From positions 1 to 11,727 of the forward strand of contig QHZM01000002.1 of NCBI GenBank assembly GCA_003224665.1: DNA of 11,727 nucleotides, read 5' to 3'. Below, in pieces: positions 5,241 through 11,727 of this stretch. Made by a program: the position numbers and the translations under genes. The notes under the pieces were generated by a model, which ran no database searches, was not told where the DNA came from, and saw nothing but the letters and a program-made list of their open reading frames with translations. The DNA is from Acidobacteriota bacterium. Lineage in GTDB: Bacteria > Acidobacteriota > Terriglobia > UBA7540. Position 1 is the first letter of the stretch; each line of letters starts with the position of its first letter.

Positions 5241-6023
5241 GTGATTGATATCCACTGCCATCCACTTTCGGGTGTTGACGACGGCGCGGAAACGTTCGAA
5301 GTCTCCGTGGCCATGTGCAAGATGGCGGCTGCCGACGGCATTACGCATATTGTTGCCACGCCGCATTGCAATTACAAGTTCGACTTTCAGGCAGAGCCCT
5401 CTCGGCAAAAGCTCGCGGAACTCCAGGCTGCGGTCGGCGACTCCCCAAAGCTCCTCCTGGGCTGTGACTTCCACCTCTCGTACGAAAACATTCGCCGCCT
5501 CATCGAGCAGAGGGGCGATTTCACGATCAACCAGACCGCCTACGTCCTGGTGGAGCTCGACGACATCTTTATCCCCGAGCAATTTGACCGGGTCTTCTAT
5601 GATATTCAGGCAGCGGGTCTCATCCCGATCTTGAGCCACCCCGAGCGCAATCCCGTCTTCCGGCGAAAACCTGAAAAGCTTTACGACTGGGTCACGCGTG
5701 GATATCTGGTGCAAGTCACCGCACAATCTTATACCGGAGGTTTTGGACGGGAAGCGCAACGCCTTACAGAAACCTGGCTCGAGCGCAATTTGATTCACTT
5801 CTTCGCGTCAGATGCCCACGACGTCAAGCACCGTCCTCCCCTGCTTTCTCCCTGCTACCAGAAGGTGGCTGAGACAAGAGGCAGGGAAGTGGCGGACCTG
5901 CTGCTTGTAAAAAACGGGACGGCCGTCATCGAAGGTCGGCCTTTGGCCCGCGGGCCGGAACCCGTGAGTGCCGCTGCCGTCAAGCGCCGCAAACGAGGGT
6001 GGCTCTCATTCCTCCGGCCCTGA
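5241..6023 (+). CDS. PHP-domain protein-tyrosine phosphatase, CpsB/CapC/YwqE family
   Basis: This metal-dependent phosphatase family removes phosphate from the tyrosine kinases that control capsule and exopolysaccharide synthesis. The fold's metal-binding motifs are all present: DIHCH (3-7), VDDG (12-15), ATPH (39-42), E105 in LVELDD, SHPERN (132-137) and ASDAHD (189-194), with QVTAQSYTGGFG between, as in YwqE. The length (260 residues) is normal for the family. The start is GTG at 5241; an in-frame TAA at 5211 rules out any much earlier start, and no clear ribosome binding site is seen. The C-terminus has a basic patch (KRRKR, about 248-252) followed by a short hydrophobic end. The partner kinase and glycosyltransferase genes are not in the window. 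Its own promoter lies at 5100-5129. Confidence 0.9.
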   Translation: MIDIHCHPLSGVDDGAETFEVSVAMCKMAAADGITHIVATPHCNYKFDFQAEPSRQKLAELQAAVGDSPKLLLGCDFHLSYENIRRLIEQRGDFTINQTAYVLVELDDIFIPEQFDRVFYDIQAAGLIPILSHPERNPVFRRKPEKLYDWVTRGYLVQVTAQSYTGGFGREAQRLTETWLERNLIHFFASDAHDVKHRPPLLSPCYQKVAETRGREVADLLLVKNGTAVIEGRPLARGPEPVSAAAVKRRKRGWLSFLRP

Positions 6024-6085
6024 AGTAAAACGCCTTCACTGCTTCGTCCCGCCTTATTTATCGCGACGGGGGGGCGGGAGGAAAA

Positions 6086-6367
6086 ATGTTTGCACGGAAG
6101 ATCCGAGTAGAAATCTTGGCGCCAGGCGGCGTCCGGCCCTGTCCGGCCGACTGGCTGGACAGCTTTTGCATGAGGAGTTTTACGGGTCGTTCCGCCTTCG
6201 ACGAGACTCTGCCGGTTGCCGATGGCGAGCTTGAGACCAGTTTCCGTGTTGACCTGGATGCTCTGCGAGCCGACCTCGAAGACTGGCTGACCAGGAAATT
6301 CGGCGAGGGGAAACCTGTAAAAGTCCGCCTGTCCGAAAAAGAGAGGCAGCAGCCGGCCCCGCGGTAG
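6086..6367 (+). CDS. Hypothetical 93-residue protein
   Basis: I do not recognise this gene. A clear ribosome binding site (GGGAGG) lies a few bases before the ATG at 6086. The protein is soluble in character, has no signal peptide or membrane segment, and is acidic in the middle (about 46-75, ELETSFRVDLDALRADLEDWL, helix-like) with a basic, proline-ending tail. It follows the PHP phosphatase gene by 62 bp on the same strand and could share its transcript. It ends 64 bp from the convergent GAF/PP2C gene. Base composition matches the surroundings, which supports real coding, but the assignment rests mainly on the ribosome binding site and the open frame. Confidence 0.65.
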   Translation: MFARKIRVEILAPGGVRPCPADWLDSFCMRSFTGRSAFDETLPVADGELETSFRVDLDALRADLEDWLTRKFGEGKPVKVRLSEKERQQPAPR

Positions 6368-6431
6368 CGATCTGTTTCCTTCCGGCTCGGAGCCTCGGGT
6401 CCGGACGGGCCGCGCCGGGTCGAGTCCCCGA

Positions 6432-8216
6432 CTAGACCGTCTTGATGACGATCATTACTTTGTCGTCAACGAAAGTCCCCTGACGCGAAAAGCGGGAGAC
6501 GTCCGCGCTGACTTCCTTGACGATCTGCTCGGCACTTCCCTCGGCGGCAGCGCGGACAGCGCTGATCAGCCGCTCGACGCCGAATTCCTCCTGGTTGGCG
6601 TTCATGGACTCGGTAATTCCGTCGGTGCACAGGATCAAGACGTCGCCCGGATCGAGTTTGGCCTGGCCTCGTTCGAAGCGGGCGTTTTCAAAAAGCCCGA
6701 TCACCATGCCGCCCTCGCTGAGCATGACGGGAGCCTTATTGGGCCCAATGATGATCGGTGGGATATGGCCGCAGTTGAAGTAGTGGACGGCCTTCCGGCG
6801 GAGGTCGATGAGTCCGAGAAAAATACTCAAATACCGTTGCCCCTTCGTGTCGCGCATGATCATTCGGTTGAGCAATTCAACAATCTCGTTCAGCGAGTGC
6901 AAGTGCAGCACGAGAGAGCGGAGCGTCGCTTGGAGGTTCGACATGAGCATGGCGGATGCGACGCCTTTGCCCTCGACGTCGGCCACCACCACCAGCAGTG
7001 TCTGCTGCCCCAGGCTGAGGAAGTCGTAGTAGTCGCCGCCCACCTCGTAGCAGGGCTCGTTGAGAACGGCGACGTCAAATCCCTCGACCTGCGGGGCCTG
7101 GTCGGGGAGCAGGCTCCGCTGGATTCCCCGGGCGAGGGCGAATTCCTTCTCCATGCGTTCTTTTTCGAGCACCGCCTGGTGGAGCTGGGCGTTTTCGAGC
7201 GCGAGCGCCACGTGCCCGGAAAGGACGAGCAGGAAGTCGGCATCTTCGTCTGTGAAACTTCCTTTTTTCTTGTTGAGCAGCTCAAGCACGGCAATGATCT
7301 TCCCCGACTTACTGCGGATGGGCATGCAGAAAATGTTGCGCGTCCGAAACCCCGTCTGCTTGTCCACCTCGGTGTTGAACCTCGAGTCGGCGTAAGCGTC
7401 GGAGATGTTGACGATCTCCCCGGTCTCGGCCACGTGGCCGGCTATGCCTTTCCCGAGCGGCAAGCGAATTTCCTGCTTCTCGAGTCCCTGCGCGATGAGG
7501 GACCACATCTCCGATTTCTTCTCGTCGACCAGAAAGAGCGTGCCGCGTTCCGCCTCCACCTGGGACTTGGCCACGTCAAGGATGCGGGCAAGCAGTTCGG
7601 AGAGGTCGAGCGTCGAACCAAGGGCCTTGCTGGCCTCCACCAGGAAGGCCAACTTGTTCATGGTCCGCTGCGTGGAAGAGAGCAGTAGGGCGTCGCGCAG
7701 CGCCACCGAAGCGAGCCGGGCGTGCACTTGAAACAGGGCCAGTGTTGACGCTCTGGGAGATTTCCCGCTGGCGATGAGCAGGACCGCTTTCACGTCCGAA
7801 TCATGCGTCAGGGGGTAAGTGGCGAGGAAGCTGAGCCGGCGTTCCCTTGCCCAGTCGAGCAGTTTGTCCCCTTTCTCCTCCTGTTTTGGGAGCACCTGGG
7901 GGAGGCCGTGGTGGGCAGCTTTGCCCAGAATGGTGTCTTTGATGGAAGCCTTGGTCAGGCCCGATGGGAAATCAGCCTTGCCGGCTTTGGCGGTGAGTTC
8001 GAGCAAACCCTCGGGGTCGTTGACCATCCAGACGCCGCACGCGACCACGCCGTAGCGACTGACCAAACGCTTTGCAAGCGCCGCCAGAACGCTTTGCGGT
8101 TCGAGGTGCGCGGTAAGATCCCGGCCGAGGTCATCGATCTCTCCGACCAACGTGTGGGGCGAGAGCCCGGCCTTCGATCTGTTTAATTTTCGCGGCGTGC
8201 GAGAGGATTTTGCCAA
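6432..8216 (-). CDS. GAF-GAF-PP2C (RsbU/SpoIIE-type) serine phosphatase
   Basis: This is a cytoplasmic signalling phosphatase, likely acting on an anti-anti-sigma or similar phosphoprotein in a partner-switching pathway. From the TTG at 8214-8216 it has 594 residues: a diverged first GAF domain (about 25-180), a typical second GAF (about 190-345, with GTLFLVDE, GKGIAGHVAETGEIVNISDAY and CMPIRSKSGKIIAVLELLNK), a coiled-coil linker (about 345-370, EKERMEKEFALARGIQRSLLP) and a PP2C domain. The metal-binding positions are present: GGDYYDF (D395), ADVEGKG (D413), CTDGITE (D532) and VDDK (D584, D585). The frame is open upstream to a TTG at 8277-8279, but that start lacks a ribosome binding site, whereas 8216 has AAGGGG at 8 bp. 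The GAF ligand is unknown. No sigma or anti-sigma gene is nearby. Confidence 0.9.
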   Translation of the reverse strand: MAKSSRTPRKLNRSKAGLSPHTLVGEIDDLGRDLTAHLEPQSVLAALAKRLVSRYGVVACGVWMVNDPEGLLELTAKAGKADFPSGLTKASIKDTILGKAAHHGLPQVLPKQEEKGDKLLDWARERRLSFLATYPLTHDSDVKAVLLIASGKSPRASTLALFQVHARLASVALRDALLLSSTQRTMNKLAFLVEASKALGSTLDLSELLARILDVAKSQVEAERGTLFLVDEKKSEMWSLIAQGLEKQEIRLPLGKGIAGHVAETGEIVNISDAYADSRFNTEVDKQTGFRTRNIFCMPIRSKSGKIIAVLELLNKKKGSFTDEDADFLLVLSGHVALALENAQLHQAVLEKERMEKEFALARGIQRSLLPDQAPQVEGFDVAVLNEPCYEVGGDYYDFLSLGQQTLLVVVADVEGKGVASAMLMSNLQATLRSLVLHLHSLNEIVELLNRMIMRDTKGQRYLSIFLGLIDLRRKAVHYFNCGHIPPIIIGPNKAPVMLSEGGMVIGLFENARFERGQAKLDPGDVLILCTDGITESMNANQEEFGVERLISAVRAAAEGSAEQIVKEVSADVSRFSRQGTFVDDKVMIVIKTV

Positions 8217-8224
8217 TAAACAAT

Positions 8225-8230
8225 CCCCTT
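8225..8230 (-). promoter_or_regulatory. Ribosome binding site deciding the GAF/PP2C start
   Basis: AAGGGG on the minus strand lies 8 bp before the TTG at 8214-8216. The alternative TTG at 8277-8279 is preceded by a pyrimidine-rich stretch with no such site. Confidence 0.45.
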
Positions 8231-8279
8231 CGGCATGAGGGACTGCAAGGAGTATATCCGCCGACTCTGCGCTATGCAA

Positions 8280-8536
8280 ATTGAATGTGGGCGGCGGAGC
8301 GGCTCAACCCCCGTTCAATTCTAAGAAGCGGTTAATCGTGTTCGCGAGGGGAAGGAAGGAGGAAGTGAGTAGCCTGGAAAGTTCTTGCGCTACCCACCTC
8401 CTCAGGTAGTCATTAGAGTTGGGTTATTCCTGTGGATGCCCCTGCCGCGCGAAAGGTTGCAAAAATTCTCTTCGAGTTACCGCCTTAAAAAGCTCCACGG
8501 CTGCGGCTCCGTTACGGAATCGAGGAGTGTACTATA
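8280..8536. other. Divergent intergenic region
   Basis: Besides the hairpin at 8359-8403, this region shows only weak promoter-like boxes. On the minus strand TCTAAT resembles a -10 box but has no good -35 partner. On the plus strand TATAAT (8533-8538) overlaps the start codon of the next gene. The actual promoters of the flanking genes are not clear. Confidence 0.4.
8359..8403 (-). other. Long wobble-paired hairpin in the leader of the GAF/PP2C gene
   Basis: Two 15-nt arms (8359-8373 and 8389-8403) enclose a 15-nt loop. Read as minus-strand RNA every position pairs, with two G-U wobbles; read as plus-strand RNA the same two positions are A-C mismatches. The structure is therefore best explained as RNA of the minus-strand transcript, about 140 to 190 nt upstream of the preferred start. 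No T tract follows, so it is not an intrinsic terminator. Confidence 0.55.
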
Positions 8537-8944
8537 ATGATTTGTTGCGGCGCAGTCGGTAGAAGTGCTGTGCCCACCTCACCCGGAGCTAATCTTGCAG
8601 TGAGCTACGTCGTGACCCCGTTCGAAGTCAGTTCGAAGGTCCTCCCCGGACCGGTGAAGTGCCGGTTCGTCCACCTTCTCGCCGGCATTGCCACTCGGCA
8701 CAGCGACACAATCGATTGCACCTTCCTTGCCGGCGGGCAGAAGGTGATCGTCGCCATTTCTTGCGCGGCGATCTCGACGCTGCGCGAGCGCCAAGGGCGA
8801 CAGTTGAGCGACCAGGAACTCGCCGACATTGCCGCTCGATTCCTTCGCCGCAACCTCGAGCAGGGTTACGACCCTGCCCAGGCAGAACTGTCCGTAGGTG
8901 AGGAAGAGTTGCGCGCCCTGGCGCGGGAACTGGGCATCTTGTGA
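8537..8944 (+). CDS. Hypothetical 135-residue protein
   Basis: I do not recognise this gene with certainty. GAGGAG at 8522-8527 lies 9 bp before the ATG at 8537, supporting that start, although a GTG at 8600 would trim a low-complexity N-terminus. The likely conserved part is residues about 55-135: a beta-rich segment (DTIDCTFLAGGQKVIVAISCAAI), then helices (LSDQELADIAARFLRRNLEQG) and an acidic helical end (VGEEELRALARELGIL). There is no signal peptide or membrane segment. The first half vaguely recalls small DUF1488-type proteins, but that is only a resemblance. It ends 39 bp before glmS on the same strand and may be co-transcribed with it. Confidence 0.65.
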   Translation: MICCGAVGRSAVPTSPGANLAVSYVVTPFEVSSKVLPGPVKCRFVHLLAGIATRHSDTIDCTFLAGGQKVIVAISCAAISTLRERQGRQLSDQELADIAARFLRRNLEQGYDPAQAELSVGEEELRALARELGIL

Positions 8945-8983
8945 GCTCACACCGGGAAATCGTGAAAGCTGAGGGCTAGCTCC

Positions 8984-10657
8984 ATGTGCGGTATTGTGGC
9001 CTACATCGGGCACCAACAGGCGCGCGAAGTCCTCGTCGAAGGTCTGAAGCGGCTCGAGTACCGCGGCTATGACTCCAGCGGGATAGCCATCCTGGACTCC
9101 AAGGCCTACCTGGCGAAGGCCGTCGGCAAGGTTGGCGTCCTCGAAAAACGCGTTTGGAAGGACCAGCCGCGGGGAGTGGTCGGCATCGCCCACACCCGCT
9201 GGGCAACGCACGGCAAACCCACGGAAGCCAACGCCCATCCCCACCAGGACTGCTCCGGGAAGATTTTTCTGGTCCACAACGGCATCATCGAAAATTATCA
9301 GGCTTTGAAGAAGCACCTCACGGCGGCCGGGCACAAGTTCCAGTCCGAGACGGACACCGAAGTCCTGGCCCACCTGATCGAGAACGCCTACCGGGGCGAC
9401 CTGGGGTCCGCCGTGCAGAAGGCGTTGTTGCAGGTTCAGGGCACGTACGGCATCGCCGTCCTGCACACCGCGCACCTCGATCAGATCATCGTCGCGCGGC
9501 GGGGCAGTCCCACCGTCCTTGGAGCCGGGAACAATGAGTCGCGGGCGGCGTCGGACGTGAGCGCGCTCGCCCAGCATACGGACCGCGTTGTGTACCTCGA
9601 GGACAACGAGATGGCAAGCGAGAACGCGTCGCGCGGCCGGCTGAACCACTCGGAAGGCGTGGCCAAGCTGGGCGGGCTCGAGTCGGTGCATGACCGCCTG
9701 TTGCAGGCCCGCCACCTCATCATTGTCAGTTGCGGGAGCAGCTATTACGCCGGACTTTTCGGCCGTTACGTTGTTGAAACGCTCACTGACCTGACCGTGG
9801 AGACGGAACTCGCCTCCGAGTTCCGGTATCGCAAGCTCAATCTGCGGCAGAACACCGTTGTCCTGGCCATCAGCCAGTCGGGAGAGACCGCGGATACCCT
9901 CGCGGCCCTGCGGGAAGCCAAGCGCAAGGGAGCGCTGGTGTTGGGACTGGTCAACGTCGTCGGGAGCACCATTGCGCGCGAGACCCCCGCGGGCGTTTAC
10001 ACCCACGCAGGAATTGAGGTCGGCGTGGCCTCCACCAAGTCCTTCGTCTCGCAACTGACGATTCTGACGCTGATCGCTCTGCTGCTCGGCCGGAGTCGCG
10101 ACCTCTCCATCGAGGAAGGAAGCCTCCTGCTCAGGGGCCTCGAGAAGATCCCTGACCAGATCCGCGAAATCCTCGCTCAGTCCGACGATATCCGGAAGCT
10201 CGCGCAGAAATATTGCGATGCCCGCCACTTCCTCTACATCGGGAGGAAGTACCAGTACCCCGTCGCCCTCGAAGGCGCGCTGAAGCTCAAGGAAATCGCC
10301 TATATCCACGCGGAGGGATACGCCGCCGGAGAGATGAAGCACGGGCCCATCGCGCTGATTGACCCGTCGTTTCCTACGATGGCCATCGTTCCCGAGGACG
10401 GCTCGTATGAAAAGATCGTCTCGAACATCCAGGAGATTCGCGCGCGCGAGGGCCGGGTCATCGCGGTGACCTCCGTGGGTAACAAGAAACTCGAGAACTT
10501 GGCGGACGACGTCATTTTTGTCCCCAAGAGCCATGAAATCCTGACACCCATTTTGACGGTCGTGCCGCTGCAACTTTTTGCTTACCATTGCGCCGTCCTG
10601 CGCGGCTGCGACGTGGACAAGCCGCGCAACCTGGCCAAGAGCGTGACGGTCGAATAG
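8984..10657 (+). CDS. glmS: Glutamine--fructose-6-phosphate aminotransferase with internal deletion at the domain junction
   Basis: GlmS makes glucosamine-6-phosphate from fructose-6-phosphate and glutamine, the first step toward UDP-GlcNAc for peptidoglycan and LPS. The N-terminal glutaminase has nucleophile C2, RRLEYRGYDS-like KRLEYRGYDS (22-31), TRWATHG (71-77), HNGIIEN (98-104) and D124. The two SIS isomerase halves carry SCGSS (249-253), SQSGETADT (297-305), K434, E437, H453 and the C-terminal NLAKSVTVE with K552. The protein has 557 residues against about 609 usually. Catalytic residues are offset by 1 from E. coli numbering before residue 210 but by 51 after it, so about 50 residues are missing around 210-213. 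The missing part normally holds the end of the glutaminase domain and the conserved HFMxKEIxEQP-type linker. The frame is intact. Start ATG with GAGGG 8 bp upstream. Confidence 0.92.
   Translation: MCGIVAYIGHQQAREVLVEGLKRLEYRGYDSSGIAILDSKAYLAKAVGKVGVLEKRVWKDQPRGVVGIAHTRWATHGKPTEANAHPHQDCSGKIFLVHNGIIENYQALKKHLTAAGHKFQSETDTEVLAHLIENAYRGDLGSAVQKALLQVQGTYGIAVLHTAHLDQIIVARRGSPTVLGAGNNESRAASDVSALAQHTDRVVYLEDNEMASENASRGRLNHSEGVAKLGGLESVHDRLLQARHLIIVSCGSSYYAGLFGRYVVETLTDLTVETELASEFRYRKLNLRQNTVVLAISQSGETADTLAALREAKRKGALVLGLVNVVGSTIARETPAGVYTHAGIEVGVASTKSFVSQLTILTLIALLLGRSRDLSIEEGSLLLRGLEKIPDQIREILAQSDDIRKLAQKYCDARHFLYIGRKYQYPVALEGALKLKEIAYIHAEGYAAGEMKHGPIALIDPSFPTMAIVPEDGSYEKIVSNIQEIRAREGRVIAVTSVGNKKLENLADDVIFVPKSHEILTPILTVVPLQLFAYHCAVLRGCDVDKPRNLAKSVTVE
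9611..9628 (+). other. Junction of the in-frame deletion in glmS
   Basis: The text passes directly from the glutaminase strand ending LEDNEMAS to the isomerase start ENASRGRL, skipping the interdomain segment. The short repeat CGAG flanks the junction (AACGAG at 9605-9610 and GCGAG at 9618-9622), compatible with a recombination between micro-repeats, though such a short match may be chance. Confidence 0.6.
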
Positions 10658-10740
10658 TCCGCCCGTGCCCTCGACCCCGGCGGAAGGCCGCGGGAGATGT
10701 TGGCGGCTCTCATGGAATTCGATCGAGAGGAGCCAAGAAG

Positions 10741-11721
10741 ATGAAAGCGCTGGTGACAGGCGGAGCGGGCTTTATCGGCTCTCATGTGGTGGACGGCTAC
10801 CTTGCGGAGGGGCTTCAGGTGGCCGTCGTGGACGACCTTTCGCGCGGTTCGCGCCAGAACCTGCCGAGCGCCGTCCCTTTCCATCAAGCGGACATCCGTG
10901 ACCGCGCCGCGCTGGAAAAAGTCTTCCAGAAAGAAAAGCCGGATGTGATCAACCACCACGCGGCCCAGATGGACGTGCGCCGGTCGGTCGAGGACCCCAT
11001 CTTCGACGCCGAATGCAACATTCTCGCTTCGATCCACCTTCTCGGCCTGGCGGTGAAGTACAAGGCGCGGCGGTTTATTTACGCCTCCACGGGCGGAGCC
11101 ATTTACGGCGAGCCGAAGGTGTTGCCGGCCACCGAGGAGACTCCCGTTCTCCCCCTGGCTCCTTACGGTGTTAGCAAGCATGTGGTGGAGCACTATCTCG
11201 ACACCTACAACCGCCTTTACGGTTTGCCGTACGTCGTGTTGCGCTACGGGAACGTCTATGGCCCGCGACAGGGCTCGAGAGGCGAGGCCGGCGTGGTGGC
11301 GGTCTTCTGCGAGCAGATGCTCCAGAACATCACGCCGACGATCTATGGCGACGGGAAGAAGACGCGCGACTATGTCGAGGTCTCGGACGTGGTGCGGGCG
11401 CACGCTAAGGCGCTCACGCGGGGGGACGGCGACATCTTCAACATCGCTTCCGGAGTGCAGACCACCGACTACGAAATTTTCTCCGCCGTGCGCGAAGCCC
11501 TGGGCATTCCTCCCTTCGAACCGCGCTTCGCTTCCAAGAGGCCGGGCGAGGTCGATCACATCCTGCTCGACGTCAGCAAGGCCCGGGCAAAGCTCGACTG
11601 GCAGCCGCAGGTGAACCTGCGCGAGGGGATCAAGCGGACGGCGGAGTGGTTCAGGGAGCGATTTCAGAAGGCACAGGCCGTGTCAGGCCCCGCGAAGCGG
11701 TCGGCGAACGCAGAGGCGTGA
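10741..11721 (+). CDS. NAD-dependent sugar-nucleotide epimerase, GalE-like (SDR family)
   Basis: This extended short-chain dehydrogenase probably interconverts UDP-glucose/UDP-galactose or the N-acetyl forms. The 326-residue protein has the nucleotide-binding GGAGFIGS (7-14), D31 for the NAD ribose, NHHAAQ (71-76), catalytic S116 in ASTGGAIYGE, YGVSK (142-146) with the catalytic Tyr and Lys, RYGNVYGPRQ (168-177) and YGDGKKTRDYVEVSDVV (202-218), all typical of GalE-type enzymes. The first 60 residues of any longer frame upstream would overlap glmS and do not fit; the ATG at 10741 has GAGGAG at a normal distance. The C-terminal tail (about 308-326) is poorly conserved. It lies 83 bp after glmS, and both enzymes supply sugar precursors for envelope polymers. 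Substrate preference cannot be read from the sequence. Confidence 0.9.
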   Translation: MKALVTGGAGFIGSHVVDGYLAEGLQVAVVDDLSRGSRQNLPSAVPFHQADIRDRAALEKVFQKEKPDVINHHAAQMDVRRSVEDPIFDAECNILASIHLLGLAVKYKARRFIYASTGGAIYGEPKVLPATEETPVLPLAPYGVSKHVVEHYLDTYNRLYGLPYVVLRYGNVYGPRQGSRGEAGVVAVFCEQMLQNITPTIYGDGKKTRDYVEVSDVVRAHAKALTRGDGDIFNIASGVQTTDYEIFSAVREALGIPPFEPRFASKRPGEVDHILLDVSKARAKLDWQPQVNLREGIKRTAEWFRERFQKAQAVSGPAKRSANAEA

Positions 11722-11727
11722 CGCTTG

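Noticed and set aside
8533..8538. Perfect TATAAT -10 box before the 135-residue gene
   Set aside because: It overlaps the start codon supported by GAGGAG at 8522-8527 and has no -35 partner. If it is real, the gene must start later, for example at GTG 8600.
8945..8983. glmS ribozyme upstream of glmS
   Set aside because: Only 39 bp separate the genes, too short for the ribozyme, and no core sequence is seen. It is a Firmicutes-type feature.
8579..10588. 669-codon open frame on the minus strand opposite glmS
   Set aside because: It is a shadow of the glmS codon bias in GC-rich DNA. The glmS strand carries all catalytic motifs, and the antisense product shows no recognisable domain.
10588..10740. 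Upstream extension of the epimerase frame
   Set aside because: It would overlap the glmS 3' end by about 70 bp and add 51 residues before the nucleotide-binding motif that belongs at the N-terminus; the ATG at 10741 has its own ribosome binding site.
10582..11559. 325-codon minus-strand frame opposite the epimerase
   Set aside because: Antisense shadow of a well-supported SDR-family gene.

Overview
The window looks like a chromosomal segment of a GC-rich, diderm (outer-membrane-bearing) bacterium. The best guess is Acidobacteriota or a relative. This rests on the Mla lipid-transport operon, a secreted FecR-like protein with a glycine-rich membrane tail and Pro-ending C-terminus, and the style of the small hypothetical proteins; it is inference, as there is no rRNA or other taxonomic marker. 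There is no sign of phage, transposons, CRISPR or tRNA genes.

Left part, minus strand (1-3565): an operon in the order mlaE (permease), mlaF (ATPase), mlaD (MCE substrate-binding protein), probably moving phospholipids between inner and outer membrane. It has a good sigma70-type promoter at 3481-3509 flanked by phased short direct repeats, and a likely intrinsic terminator (3688-3720) insulates it from upstream transcription. Downstream lies a signal-peptide protein whose frame is cut by an in-frame TAG at 88-90 but continues to the window edge.

Middle (3566-5240): about 460 bp of non-coding DNA with several hairpins, then a minus-strand gene for an exported FecR-like protein (4179-4916). 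A divergent intergenic region follows. The rightward promoter in it (5100-5129) has its entire 18-bp spacer made of an inverted repeat, and its leader carries a terminator-like hairpin.

Right part: a plus-strand PHP-type tyrosine phosphatase of the CpsB/YwqE family (exopolysaccharide control) and a 93-residue unknown protein; a convergent minus-strand GAF-GAF-PP2C (RsbU/SpoIIE type) signalling phosphatase with a wobble-paired hairpin in its leader; then, on the plus strand, a 135-residue unknown protein, a GlmS that lacks about 50 residues at its domain junction, and a GalE-like sugar-nucleotide epimerase.

Taken together the genes concern the cell envelope: lipid transport, amino-sugar supply, nucleotide-sugar conversion and polysaccharide regulation. 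The most noteworthy oddities are the GlmS linker deletion, the Walker B Glu-to-Ser change in MlaF, the in-frame TAG in the first gene, the two promoter architectures, and a near-identical 22-bp motif upstream of two secreted-protein genes. No clearly new multi-gene system is visible.
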